NCBI GenBank assembly: GCA_946566685.1 | Contig: CAMNXA010000010.1 | Span: 34,504 to 98,503 of the forward strand | Reading direction: 5' to 3' | Length of the DNA stretch: 64,000 bases | Source of the DNA: an uncultured Lachnospiraceae bacterium | Lineage (GTDB): Bacteria > Bacillota > Clostridia > Lachnospirales > Lachnospiraceae | In this document: positions 1 through 9,200 of the stretch, piece by piece | Layout: the number at the start of each line of letters is the position of its first letter | Position numbering within the stretch: position 1 is the first letter of the stretch | Position numbers and translations under genes: made by a program | Notes under the pieces: model-generated | Database searches by the model: none | The model's input: the letters and a program-made list of their open reading frames with translations, nothing else | What the model was told of the DNA's origin: nothing

Positions 1-69
1 CTTTAGGACTATCTGACAGTAAGATGATTAAGATAGGATATTTTAGAAAAGTGGGAGAAATGTATTTAT

Positions 70-933
70 ATGGCAAAGAAAATTGCAGTCATCACTGACA
101 GTAACAGCGGCATTACCCAATCCCAGGCAAAAGAGTATGGTATCTATGTGCTTCCTATGCCTTTCATGATTGATGATGAGACATATTATGAGGATATTAC
201 ACTGACGCAGGATGCTTTTTATGAGCGGTTGTCAAGCGGGGCGGATGTGATCACAAGCCAGCCCAGCCCGGACGCCATCTTAAAAATGTGGGACGAGGTG
301 TTGGAGGAGTATGATGAGATTGTGCATATTCCTATGTCCAGCGGATTGAGCGGTTCCTGTCAGAGCGCCATGATGCTTGCCGAGGAGTATGATGGGAAGG
401 TGCAGGTGGTGAATAACCAGCGCATTTCCGTGACCCAGAGACAGTCGGCGCTGGATGCGCTTGCGCTGATAGAGCGGGGCATGGATGCGGCGCAGATTAA
501 GCAGTTTCTGGAAGAAGATAAATTTAATTCCAGTATCTATATTATGCTGGATACTTTATACTATTTGAAGAAAGGCGGCCGGATCACGCCGGCAGCGGCG
601 GCGCTGGGAACAATTCTGCGCCTCAAACCAGTGCTCCAGATTCAGGGAGATAAGCTGGATGCCTTTGCCAAGGCCAGAACCGTATCTCAGGGAAAATCTA
701 TCATGATCAATGCCATCCGGGGCGATATGGATAAGAGATTCGGCGGTGTATCTCCAGAGAATATCTGGCTGCAAATAGCGTATACTTATGATCTGGATGC
801 GGCTAATCAGTTGAAAAAGGAAGTGCTGGAGGCATTTCCTGGATTTGATGTGCATATGGATCCGTTATCGCTGAGTGTGGCCTGTCATATCGGGCCGGGC
901 GCACTGGCAGTGGCGTGCTGTAAGAAAATATAG
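70..933 (+). CDS. DegV family fatty-acid-binding protein
   Basis: A 287-residue protein of usual DegV length. Seen: an N-terminal ITDS motif, TSQPSP near residue 64, SSGLSG near residue 90, KKGGRI near residue 167 and a C-terminal HIGPGA. These are the conserved lipid-binding positions of the family. Family knowledge: DegV/FakB proteins bind one fatty acid and can present it to a fatty acid kinase for phospholipid synthesis; no fakA is in view. The ATG follows a GGGAGAA ribosome site. A hairpin terminator candidate lies shortly downstream, so it probably forms its own transcription unit or ends one entering from the left. Confidence 0.93.
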   Translation: MAKKIAVITDSNSGITQSQAKEYGIYVLPMPFMIDDETYYEDITLTQDAFYERLSSGADVITSQPSPDAILKMWDEVLEEYDEIVHIPMSSGLSGSCQSAMMLAEEYDGKVQVVNNQRISVTQRQSALDALALIERGMDAAQIKQFLEEDKFNSSIYIMLDTLYYLKKGGRITPAAAALGTILRLKPVLQIQGDKLDAFAKARTVSQGKSIMINAIRGDMDKRFGGVSPENIWLQIAYTYDLDAANQLKKEVLEAFPGFDVHMDPLSLSVACHIGPGALAVACCKKI

Positions 934-976
934 GCAAATATGAGGAAACTCCGATAGAAGAGCATAAACCCAGAAC

Positions 977-1010
977 AAACCCGGAAGTAGGTATCACTGC
1001 CGGGTTTTGC
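977..1010 (+). terminator. Intrinsic terminator candidate after degV
   Basis: AAACCCGG at 977-984 pairs with CCGGGTTT at 1000-1007, giving an 8-bp stem with a 15-nt loop. It is followed by only a short T tract (TTTTG), so the strength is moderate. It lies 44 bp after the degV stop. Confidence 0.55.
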
Positions 1011-1090
1011 TGTGAAATGCAGACCGGCGGGACACGGCGTGCTGGCGGCCAGCGGTTTAAGAAGCCAACTTGAGTTCAGCAGGCAGATAA

Positions 1091-1182
1091 CTGAGCCAGG
1101 CGCCGAGATGGTGCGTGGTCACATTCGGCTGTCAGAACGTTTGAGTAAACAAGATTCGGAAAAGATACGGGAGGAGAACGGA
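1091..1182 (+). pseudogene. Degenerate fragment of a miaB 5' region
   Basis: Positions 1096-1136 match miaB codons at about 1911-1951 almost base for base, with differences such as GTT/GTC and TTT/TTC at third positions. Read in the miaB frame it gives LSQAPRWCVVTFGCQNV followed by a stop. After a shift of frame it continues SKQDSEKIRE, matching the MiaB stretch that follows its first cysteine (NARDSEKLSG). It lies between in-frame stops, lacks the radical SAM part, and sits directly upstream of an AT-rich accessory gene. I infer a leftover of a second or displaced miaB copy rather than a functional gene. Confidence 0.6.
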
Positions 1183-1192
1183 TAGGGAGGTT

Positions 1193-1717
1193 ATGGAAAG
1201 AAACATAAGTGTTATAAAAGATGTGAATGGAAATCAGATTGTTATTGTGAATGACATTCGATTTAAAGGGAAAAGAAATATAGATTGGGATGAAGTTGAA
1301 CAATATTTAAAACAGTATGTTGGAGAGTTTATAGAAATCGCTGAAAGTAAAGAAATCATATATATTGGCAGTGATTTACCTGATGAGTATTCAGGCTCAA
1401 ATTATACTGCAAAATTAAAAGGAGCATTAGCAAAGGCAAAAGCAAATGCCGCGCAAGGAATCCCTGAGATGATAGAAATTGCGCAAAACAGAAGATTTCA
1501 GGAAAATCTAGAAAAGAAACATGATAAAAATGCAAAATATGGTTGGTATCGGTATGATTCCCGATTTGCAATTCCTGTTTTTGATGAAAATAATGATGTT
1601 TTAAGGTATAATGTGTTTCATGCAGAGTTGGTAATAAGACATTCAGAGAACGGGAAACTGTATTTGTATGACATAATAAACATAAAAAAAGAAACGAGCA
1701 CCCCGCTTGAGCCATAA
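1193..1717 (+). CDS. Accessory protein with a polyvalent-protein-like C-terminal tail
   Basis: A 174-residue protein with a good GGGAGG ribosome site 4 bp before the ATG. Codon usage is clearly more AT-rich than that of its neighbours, suggesting recent acquisition. The last 60 or so residues (WYRYDSRFAIPVFD, then HAELVIRH, ending YLYDIINIKKETSTPL) resemble, from memory, the tail of large polyvalent proteins and nuclease-like domains (LPD3/PBECR type) of phages and conjugative elements. The N-terminal half is a lysine- and glutamate-rich sequence I do not recognise. It is inserted between a miaB remnant and intact miaB. Function unknown; toxin or RNase activity would be speculation. Confidence 0.7.
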   Translation: MERNISVIKDVNGNQIVIVNDIRFKGKRNIDWDEVEQYLKQYVGEFIEIAESKEIIYIGSDLPDEYSGSNYTAKLKGALAKAKANAAQGIPEMIEIAQNRRFQENLEKKHDKNAKYGWYRYDSRFAIPVFDENNDVLRYNVFHAELVIRHSENGKLYLYDIINIKKETSTPLEP

Positions 1718-1784
1718 GCCGTACGGTAAAAAACCCGCTTCTTTTTATATATTGTATAATAGAAAAGGAAAAAAATCAAGAAAA

Positions 1785-3236
1785 ATGTATAACGAAATTG
1801 ATTTAGATAAAATAGAGATAAATGCAGAGCCGCCGGAAGAGGAATCGGCCCGCCAGTATTATTTTATAGCAAAGTGCCGTAAATATGTGAAAGAAGAAAG
1901 TGAACGCCTGGGCCGGGCGCCGAGAGGGTGCGTGGTTACATTTGGCTGTCAGATGAATGCCAGGGATTCTGAGAAACTGTCAGGGATTCTCATAAAGATT
2001 GGCTATGAACTCACAGAATCAGAGGAGGAAGCCGACCTGGTGCTGTACAACACGTGTACGGTGCGTGACAATGCGAACCAGCGGGTGTATGGGAGGCTGG
2101 GATATCTAAACAGCCTGAAGAAAAAGAATCCCCATATGAGGGTTCTTCTTTGCGGCTGCATGATGCAGGAACCTGCTGTGATAGAGAAACTTAGGAAAAG
2201 CTATCGATTTGTGGATCTGATTTTTGGTACCCATAATATCTTCAAATTTGCCCAGCTTTTGGTGACCATGTATGAAAATCAGGAGATGATCGTGGATATC
2301 TGGCAGGAAACGGATCAAATTGTAGAACAGCTGCCGGTAAACCGCAAATATGCCTACAAATCCGGCATCAACATTATGTTTGGCTGTAATAATTTTTGCA
2401 GCTACTGCATCGTGCCCTATGTGCGGGGCCGTGAGAGAAGCAGGGATCCGAAGGAGATTTTAAGAGAGATTGAACGTCTGGTAGAGGACGGTGTGGTGGA
2501 AATCATGCTTCTGGGGCAGAATGTCAATTCTTATGGCAAAAACCTGGAGCATCCCATCACCTTTGCAGCACTTCTTCGCGAGGTGGAAAAGATAGAAGGA
2601 CTGAAACGGATACGCTTTATGACATCCCATCCCAAGGATCTGTCAGACGAACTGATTGAGGTGATGCGGGATTCAAAGAAAATCTGCAAACACTTACACC
2701 TGCCCGTACAGGCCGGGTCTGACCGGATTTTACAGGCTATGAACAGAAGATATACGAAAGAACAGTATCTGGCCCTGGTGGAGAAGATCAGGACGGCTAT
2801 CCCGGACATCGCCATCACCACGGATATTATTGTAGGATTTCCGGGAGAGACTCTTGCGGATGTGGAGGAGACCATTGATGTGGTGCAGAAGGTACAGTAT
2901 GATAATGCTTTTACTTTCATCTATTCCAAGAGAACCGGAACACCGGCGGCTGCCATGGAGGATCAGGTGCCGGAAGAAGTGGTCAGAGAGGGATTTGACA
3001 AGCTGTTAAAGGTGGTGCAGGATACGGCCAGGGCCAGGGCAGCCCTGTTACAGGGCAAAGTCATGGAGGCATTGGTGGAGGAAGTGAACGAACAGGATAC
3101 CTCTCTCATGACGGGTCGGCTTTCCAATAATATGCTGGTGCACTTTCCGGCGGATCCTTCCCTGATCGGCAGACTGGTCCAGGTATCGCTGGATACCTGC
3201 CATGGATTTTATTATACGGGACATATAGTAGACTGA
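1785..3236 (+). CDS. miaB: tRNA-2-methylthio-N6-dimethylallyladenosine synthase MiaB
   Basis: A 483-residue radical SAM methylthiotransferase that converts i6A37 to ms2i6A37 in tRNAs reading UNN codons. Seen: an N-terminal UPF0004 domain with cluster cysteines in TFGCQMN (C55), YNTCTVR and LLCGCM; the radical SAM signature CNNFCSYC (C201, C205, C208); and a C-terminal TRAM region ending around GHIVD. An in-frame ATG at 1707 overlaps the upstream gene and adds an unrelated basic stretch. I prefer 1785, which has AGAAAAGGAA upstream and restores the family N-terminus. A TATAAT at 1755-1760 could be part of its own promoter. Acts with MiaA, encoded 4.7 kb downstream. Confidence 0.95.
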   Translation: MYNEIDLDKIEINAEPPEEESARQYYFIAKCRKYVKEESERLGRAPRGCVVTFGCQMNARDSEKLSGILIKIGYELTESEEEADLVLYNTCTVRDNANQRVYGRLGYLNSLKKKNPHMRVLLCGCMMQEPAVIEKLRKSYRFVDLIFGTHNIFKFAQLLVTMYENQEMIVDIWQETDQIVEQLPVNRKYAYKSGINIMFGCNNFCSYCIVPYVRGRERSRDPKEILREIERLVEDGVVEIMLLGQNVNSYGKNLEHPITFAALLREVEKIEGLKRIRFMTSHPKDLSDELIEVMRDSKKICKHLHLPVQAGSDRILQAMNRRYTKEQYLALVEKIRTAIPDIAITTDIIVGFPGETLADVEETIDVVQKVQYDNAFTFIYSKRTGTPAAAMEDQVPEEVVREGFDKLLKVVQDTARARAALLQGKVMEALVEEVNEQDTSLMTGRLSNNMLVHFPADPSLIGRLVQVSLDTCHGFYYTGHIVD

Positions 3237-3335
3237 CTTGGTCGGTCAATTGCTGTTCGTGAGTTTCATGCTAAATATTTGCTTGCGGCAGAGCGATTGC
3301 GATACAAGAGATTAGAAAGAAGATGGTTAAGACTT

Positions 3336-5990
3336 ATGGCTGAATTGACACCAATGATGCAACAATATCTGGAGACAAAAAAGGAATATCAGGACTGTAT
3401 TCTTTTTTATCGGTTGGGTGATTTCTATGAAATGTTCTTTGATGATGCGCTGATTGCCTCAAAAGAGCTGGAGATTACACTGACGGGCAAAAGCTGCGGA
3501 CAGGAGGAGCGTGCACCCATGTGCGGCATTCCCTACCATGCGGTGGACAGCTATCTGAACAAGATGGTTTCCAAAGGATATAAGGTGGCTATCTGTGAAC
3601 AGGTGGAAGATCCCAAGATGGCTAAGGGAATCGTAAAGCGGGAGGTAATCCGGATCGCCACGCCGGGTACTAATTTAAATATCCAGGCACTGGATGATAC
3701 CAAGAATAATTATCTGGTATGTGTAAGTTATTTTCCGGGTAAGATCGGCATGTCGGTGGCAGATGTCACCACAGGGGATTATTATCTGACAGAGGTGGAA
3801 GATATCCGCAGATTGCAGGATGAGATTAATAAATATGCGCCCTCCGAGGTAATCTGTAATGAACCGTTTTTTGTCAGCGGCTATGATATTGAAGATTTGA
3901 AAACACGGCTGAATGTATCGGTCTATTCTCTGCCGCCTCATTACTTTGATGAAGAGAACTGCCGGAAAAATCTGATGAAACATTTTAAGGTAAATACCTT
4001 AAAAGGCCTGGGGATTGAGGATTTCCCGGTAGGTCTGATCGCGGCCGGGGCGCTTTTGCAGTATCTGTATGAGACCCAGAAGACATCGCTTTCGCATTTT
4101 ACCAATATTTATCCCTACCTGACCAGCAAATACATGCTTTTAGACAGTTCCACGAGGAGAAATCTGGAATTGATAGAGACCCTGCGGGAGAAACAGAAGA
4201 AGGGTTCCCTTCTGGGCGTGCTGGACCGTACCAGGACTGCCATGGGCGGCCGTCTATTGCGCAAATACATAGAACAGCCGCTGATCGATCGGGATAAGAT
4301 TGAACAGCGCCTGGATGCGGTGGAGGCGCTGAGTCAGAAGAGTGTGGATCGGGAGGAAATGCGGGAATATTTAAATACCATCTATGATCTGGAGCGGCTT
4401 CTCGGCAAGGTCAGCTATAAGACGGCCAATCCCCGGGATTTGATCGCGTTTCGTAATTCCCTGGCAATGCTCCCCTCCATCCGGACTGTGCTGGGCGATT
4501 TTGAAGCGCCGCTTTTAATGGAAATTCGCAAGAATCTGGATCCCCTGGAGGATATTTACCAGTTGATCGAGGATGCGATCGTGGAGGAACCGCCGATTGC
4601 CATCAAGGAGGGCGGTATTATCAAAGAGGGATTTAACGAGACTATAGATGCCCTCAAGAAGGCTAAGACGGATGGCAAAAACTGGCTGGCGGCTCTGGAG
4701 GAAGAAGACAGGGAACGCACAGGCATCCGCAATCTGCGCATCAAGTATAATAAAGTTTTTGGTTATTATTTTGAAGTTACCAATTCCTATAAGGACCAGG
4801 TGCCGGAGGATTATGTGCGCAAGCAGACGCTGGCCAATGCAGAACGATATACCACGCCCAGATTAAAAGAATTGGAAGACAATATCCTAAATGCAGAGGA
4901 TAAGCTGTTTAGTCTGGAGTATGATCTGTACTGCGAGATTCGGGATGCCATCGCCAAGGAGGTGGAGCGGATCCAGAAAACGGCCAGGGCGATCGCCAGA
5001 CTGGATGTGTTTACGTCCCTTTCCTTTGTGGCGGAACATAATCAGTATGTGAGACCCAAGCTTAACGAAAAAGGCCTGATCGATATCAAAGAAGGCCGTC
5101 ATCCGGTGGTGGAACAGATGATACAGAATGATATGTTCATTGCCAATGACACTTATCTGGATAATCAGAAACACTGCATTGCCGTGATCACAGGCCCGAA
5201 TATGGCCGGCAAGTCCACTTATATGCGGCAGGTGGCGCTGATCGTACTGCTGACACAGATAGGATCCTTTGTGCCGGCGAAGAAGGCCGATGTGGGGATT
5301 GTGGATCGGATATTTACCCGTGTGGGCGCTTCCGATGACCTGGCGAGCGGCCAGTCCACCTTTATGGTGGAGATGAATGAAGTGGCGAATATTTTAAGAA
5401 ACGCTACGCCAAACAGCTTGCTTGTGCTGGATGAGATTGGGCGCGGAACATCTACCTTTGATGGTTTAAGCATTGCCTGGGCAGTGATCGAGCATATCAG
5501 TAACCGGAAGATTCTGGGTGCCAAGACGCTCTTTGCGACTCACTATCATGAACTGACGGAACTGGAAGGCAAGATGGACAATGTGAACAATTATTGTATT
5601 GCCGTCAAAGAAAAAGGCGATGATATTGTATTTTTAAGAAAAATCGTGAAGGGCGGCGCCGATAAGAGCTACGGGATTCAGGTGGCAAAACTGGCAGGGG
5701 TACCGGAAATGGTCATAGACCGTGCCAAGGAGATCGTGGAGCAGCTCAGCGACAATGATATCACCGAGAAGGTGCAGAGCATAGAAGTCAATGTGAAGGG
5801 GGAGAAACGTAAGCCCATTAAATATGATGAGGTGGATCTGGAACAGATATCCCTTTTTGACACGGTGAAGGATGAAGATATCATTCAGGAATTGCAGGAC
5901 ATTGATGTGAGCAACCTGACACCGGTGGATGCGCTTAATACCTTGTACCGGTTGCAGAATAAGCTGAAAAACCGATGGGCAGGGAAGTAA
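3336..5990 (+). CDS. mutS: DNA mismatch repair protein MutS
   Basis: An 884-residue MutS1. Seen: the N-terminal mismatch-reading domain with the Phe-Tyr-Glu motif in GDFYEMF (about residue 30), connector and lever regions, Walker A GPNMAGKST from residue 620, Walker B/signature LDEIGRGTSTFDG, and the switch histidine region ATHYHEL. It recognises mismatches and recruits MutL. The open frame extends 19 codons upstream, but MAELTPMMQQYL is the usual start, so 3336 is chosen, preceded by a weak AGAAAGAAGA. Its stop codon TAA is the first part of a dispersed hairpin repeat (5985-6017) that separates it from mutL. Confidence 0.97.
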   Translation: MAELTPMMQQYLETKKEYQDCILFYRLGDFYEMFFDDALIASKELEITLTGKSCGQEERAPMCGIPYHAVDSYLNKMVSKGYKVAICEQVEDPKMAKGIVKREVIRIATPGTNLNIQALDDTKNNYLVCVSYFPGKIGMSVADVTTGDYYLTEVEDIRRLQDEINKYAPSEVICNEPFFVSGYDIEDLKTRLNVSVYSLPPHYFDEENCRKNLMKHFKVNTLKGLGIEDFPVGLIAAGALLQYLYETQKTSLSHFTNIYPYLTSKYMLLDSSTRRNLELIETLREKQKKGSLLGVLDRTRTAMGGRLLRKYIEQPLIDRDKIEQRLDAVEALSQKSVDREEMREYLNTIYDLERLLGKVSYKTANPRDLIAFRNSLAMLPSIRTVLGDFEAPLLMEIRKNLDPLEDIYQLIEDAIVEEPPIAIKEGGIIKEGFNETIDALKKAKTDGKNWLAALEEEDRERTGIRNLRIKYNKVFGYYFEVTNSYKDQVPEDYVRKQTLANAERYTTPRLKELEDNILNAEDKLFSLEYDLYCEIRDAIAKEVERIQKTARAIARLDVFTSLSFVAEHNQYVRPKLNEKGLIDIKEGRHPVVEQMIQNDMFIANDTYLDNQKHCIAVITGPNMAGKSTYMRQVALIVLLTQIGSFVPAKKADVGIVDRIFTRVGASDDLASGQSTFMVEMNEVANILRNATPNSLLVLDEIGRGTSTFDGLSIAWAVIEHISNRKILGAKTLFATHYHELTELEGKMDNVNNYCIAVKEKGDDIVFLRKIVKGGADKSYGIQVAKLAGVPEMVIDRAKEIVEQLSDNDITEKVQSIEVNVKGEKRKPIKYDEVDLEQISLFDTVKDEDIIQELQDIDVSNLTPVDALNTLYRLQNKLKNRWAGK

Positions 5991-6017
5991 TTTGCTTCGC
6001 AAATAACTTTTCGAGGA
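5985..6017 (+). repeat. Dispersed hairpin repeat, copy 1 (first half only)
   Basis: Begins AAGTAATTTGCTTCGCAAAT and runs into CGAGGA. The palindrome ATTTGC-TTC-GCAAAT is intact; the second hairpin arm seen in other copies is missing. It overlaps the last codons and stop of mutS and lies just upstream of the mutL ribosome site. Same orientation as the genes. Confidence 0.75.
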
Positions 6018-6032
6018 AGAGGGAGATGTGTT

Positions 6033-7895
6033 ATGGCCAGGATAAATGTGCTGGATCATCAGACGATTGATAAGATTGCTGCGGGGGAAGTGGTGGAACG
6101 CCCGTCCAGTGTCGTGAAAGAATTGGTGGAGAATGCCATTGACGCGGGAGCAGATGCTGTTACTGTGGAGATTAAGGACGGCGGCACCACTTTGATCCGC
6201 GTCACCGACAATGGAGGAGGCATCGAGAAATCTCAGGTGGGCAACGCCTTTTTGCGCCACGCTACCAGCAAGATTACCTCAGCAGATGATTTGACCAGAC
6301 TGGTCAGTCTTGGGTTTCGCGGTGAGGCATTGGCCAGTATCGCGGCAGTGGCCCAGGTGGAGATGATCACCAAAATTCCGGAGGAGCTGACGGGGATTCG
6401 TTATGTGATCGAGGGTGGTCTGGAGAAGGACAAGGAAGAAGTGGGCGCACCGCAGGGGACGACCATTATTGTGCGCAACCTGTTTTACAATACGCCGCCC
6501 CGCAAGAAATTTTTGAAGCAGCCCCAGACGGAAGGGTCTTATGTGGCAGACCTGATGGAACATCTGGCCATGTCAAATCCCAAAGTCTCTTTTAAATTCC
6601 TTCTGAACGGGCAGACGAAATTCTACACAACGGGGAGCAATGATCTGCGGGAGATTGTCTATCGTATTTATGGGAAGGAGATATCCACGGAACTTCTGGA
6701 TTTTCAATGTGATCTGGAGGGGATGAGGGTTACCGGACTTTTGGGAAAGCCAGTGATCAATCGTGCAAACCGATCCTATGAGATTTTCTATATCAATGGC
6801 AGATACATCAGAAGCACACTGATCAGCAAGGCAGTGGAAGAAGGGTATCGGGAATATCTGATGCAGCATAAGTTTCCTTTCTGTATCCTGCATTTTCAGG
6901 TGGATACGGAGAAAGTGGACGTCAATGTACATCCTTCCAAGATGGAGGTACGGATTGCAGACGGGCCGCTATTTTATGAGGATGTAAAAGAAGCCATCCA
7001 TGAGGCATTGCATGAGGTGGAGATGATTCCGGAAGTGTCGCTTTCCGAAGAAAAAAGGAAAGATAAAAATGCGAATGCAGGGAGCAGGAAGGGGCAGAGA
7101 GAGTCGGCCCCGGAGCCATTTGAGCGAAACCGCATTGCGCAGAGCCAGGTGCTTCCAGAAAAATCCCCGGCGATCCAGGCCATTTACCAGAAGAATGGGC
7201 AGGCCATCCGGGATCAGCTTCTGCGGCAGGCTTCTGTCTATAGTGCAAAGCCGGTTTCCCAAAAGGAGGAACAGATGGCGCTTTTTGATGACAGGCTTCT
7301 GTCCGCCAGAGCGAAGGAGCATTATGAGATAATCGGGCAGCTGTTTGAGACCTATTGGCTGATCGCATACCAGGATAAACTTCTGATCGTAGACCAGCAT
7401 GCTGCCCATGAAAAGGTAAAATATGAGCGGCTGATGAAACGGTTTCGGGAAAAGAATGTGGTTTCCCAGACACTCAATCCCCCCATCGTGGTAACGTTTA
7501 ACAATCGGGAAATGGAATGTTATCGAAATCACGCTGATGATTTTGCAAGCCTGGGATTTGTAATAGAGGAATTCGGCGCCAATGATTATGCCATCCGCGG
7601 CGTGCCCATGGATTTGTACGGGTATGCGGAGGGTGAATTTTTCTATGAGGTGCTGGATGAACTGGTAGATGAAACAGTAACAGGCACACCGGAGAGTATC
7701 CGCATCCGTATCGCGACCATGGCCTGTAAAGCCGCCGTAAAGGGAAATATGCGTTTAAACCGCCGGGAAATGGAAGAGTTGATCGATGAACTGCTGACGC
7801 TGGATAATCCATATCATTGTCCGCACGGCAGACCCACAATTATTTCCATGAGCAGGCAGGAGATTGAAAAGAAATTTAAGAGGATTGTAAACTGA
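6033..7895 (+). CDS. mutL: DNA mismatch repair protein MutL (endonuclease type)
   Basis: A 620-residue MutL. The GHKL ATPase motifs are visible: VENAIDAGAD, DNGGGI and GFRGEALASI. After a variable linker (about residues 330-420) the C-terminal dimerisation/endonuclease domain carries DQHA-x2-E-x4-E at residues 454-465 and later ACKAAVKGN and CPHGRPT. The DQHA motif is the metal-binding endonuclease signature, so this MutL should nick DNA itself, as expected in bacteria without MutH. ATG with AGAGGGAG upstream. It overlaps miaA by one base (TGATG), implying translational coupling. Confidence 0.96.
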   Translation: MARINVLDHQTIDKIAAGEVVERPSSVVKELVENAIDAGADAVTVEIKDGGTTLIRVTDNGGGIEKSQVGNAFLRHATSKITSADDLTRLVSLGFRGEALASIAAVAQVEMITKIPEELTGIRYVIEGGLEKDKEEVGAPQGTTIIVRNLFYNTPPRKKFLKQPQTEGSYVADLMEHLAMSNPKVSFKFLLNGQTKFYTTGSNDLREIVYRIYGKEISTELLDFQCDLEGMRVTGLLGKPVINRANRSYEIFYINGRYIRSTLISKAVEEGYREYLMQHKFPFCILHFQVDTEKVDVNVHPSKMEVRIADGPLFYEDVKEAIHEALHEVEMIPEVSLSEEKRKDKNANAGSRKGQRESAPEPFERNRIAQSQVLPEKSPAIQAIYQKNGQAIRDQLLRQASVYSAKPVSQKEEQMALFDDRLLSARAKEHYEIIGQLFETYWLIAYQDKLLIVDQHAAHEKVKYERLMKRFREKNVVSQTLNPPIVVTFNNREMECYRNHADDFASLGFVIEEFGANDYAIRGVPMDLYGYAEGEFFYEVLDELVDETVTGTPESIRIRIATMACKAAVKGNMRLNRREMEELIDELLTLDNPYHCPHGRPTIISMSRQEIEKKFKRIVN

Positions 7896-8857
7896 TGAAG
7901 CAGGAAGCAAAAAGACCGCTGGTCATACTGACCGGGCCTACGGCTGTCGGCAAGTCTACACTGGCTGTCAGTCTGGCGAAGGAGATCGGCGGGGAGATTA
8001 TCTCTGCGGATTCCATGCAGGTATACCGCCATATGGATATTGGTTCTGCCAAGATTACGGCACAGGAGATGGCAGGGGTCAGGCATCATCTGATTGACAT
8101 GCTGGAACCCACAGAGGAGTTTAATGTGGTGATGTTTCAGCGCATGGCCAGGGAGGCGATGGAGCAGATATATGACAGAGGCCATATTCCCATTCTGGCA
8201 GGCGGCACCGGATTTTATATCCAGGCGGTCTTATATGATATAGATTTTACGGAAAATGATGAGGATACTGCGCTTAGAAAGGCATTGGAGGCGGAAGCGG
8301 CAAAGAAAGGCCCGGCGGTGTTATATGAGCGGCTTCGGGCAATAGATCCGGCTTCCTGTGAGATCATTCATGCAAATAATATAAAACGCGTAATACGCGC
8401 CATAGAATTTTACGAGAAGACAGGGAAGCGAATTTCAGAGCACAACAGAGAGCAAAAAGAACGGGTGTCATTTTATAATTCGGCCTATTTTGTCTTACAG
8501 GATGACAGAGACAGGCTTTATCAGAAGATTGAAGAGCGGGTAGAATTGATGCTGTCCCAGGGACTGGTGGAGGAAGTGCGTGCTCTGCGGGAAATGGGAT
8601 GTACCAGGGATATGGTATCCATGCAGGGGCTTGGATATAAGGAGATTCTTGCTTATCTTGAGGGCGAAATCACCATGGAAGAGGCTGTTTATCGGATGAA
8701 ACGGGACACCAGGCATTTTGCCAAGAGGCAGCTGACCTGGTTTCGGAGAGAAAAAGAAGTCCTGTGGATCGATAAAAGAGACTTTGACTATAATAGTCAA
8801 TTGATTCTGGAGTACATGCAGGAAATCCTGCGCAAAAAGGGCATTATCCTGCATTAA
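7895..8857 (+). CDS. miaA: tRNA dimethylallyltransferase MiaA
   Basis: A 320-residue P-loop prenyltransferase that transfers dimethylallyl to N6 of A37, making the i6A substrate of MiaB. Seen: Walker A GPTAVGKST at residues 14-22, the conserved ISADSMQVYRHMDIGSAK block with its catalytic aspartate, the GGTGFYIQAVL block, and C-terminal RRDTRHFAKRQLTWFR-like sequence. The start overlaps the mutL stop. hfq, which often follows miaA, is absent; the next 340 bp carry no gene. Confidence 0.96.
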   Translation: MKQEAKRPLVILTGPTAVGKSTLAVSLAKEIGGEIISADSMQVYRHMDIGSAKITAQEMAGVRHHLIDMLEPTEEFNVVMFQRMAREAMEQIYDRGHIPILAGGTGFYIQAVLYDIDFTENDEDTALRKALEAEAAKKGPAVLYERLRAIDPASCEIIHANNIKRVIRAIEFYEKTGKRISEHNREQKERVSFYNSAYFVLQDDRDRLYQKIEERVELMLSQGLVEEVRALREMGCTRDMVSMQGLGYKEILAYLEGEITMEEAVYRMKRDTRHFAKRQLTWFRREKEVLWIDKRDFDYNSQLILEYMQEILRKKGIILH

Positions 8858-9200
8858 TTAACGGTAAACAGATAATTTCAAAATAGATAACATCAGCAAA
8901 TATGCAGAAGCAAATGAAAGCGGATAAAGATTTGGTCATTTCTTGGGAGAAACAGGGAGCAATACGGATAAAATGTCGAATATTGGAATTATAATGGAAT
9001 ATTATGGTGGGACAGAATTTTTCCTGCCGTTCCAAAGCAATCTGTTTTTTAGATTCTATATAAACGAAACTGTATAAAATTATTGAGACAGAGCATACCG
9101 ATATTTCGATAGCGCATATAGCACGTATATGCAGGAAATGGGTCGAAAAGCAGGACTGTTTTTGAGGCGCAGAATAAAATAACGGGAGGTATGATAAAAA
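8858..9200. other. Intergenic stretch of 343 bp without a supported gene
   Basis: AT-rich between miaA and the PLP enzyme gene. A TATAAT at 8990-8995 lacks a good -35 partner. I see no strong hairpin, T-box features or SAM riboswitch core. The only readable frame near the end codes for 17 residues. The ribosome site CGGGAGG at about 9182-9188 belongs to the downstream gene. Confidence 0.5.

Noticed and set aside
1012..1185. GTG-started open frame of 57 codons before the accessory gene
   Set aside because: It overlaps the terminator candidate, has no ribosome site, and its sequence is better explained as miaB remnant read out of frame.
1707..1784. Upstream extension of MiaB
   Set aside because: The added 26 residues are basic, overlap the previous gene and a TATAAT, and do not fit the family N-terminus; ATG 1785 is better.
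6922..7532. Long minus-strand open frames of 183 and 187 codons inside mutL
   Set aside because: They are antisense to strongly conserved mutL coding sequence and show no domain, ribosome site or plausible composition.
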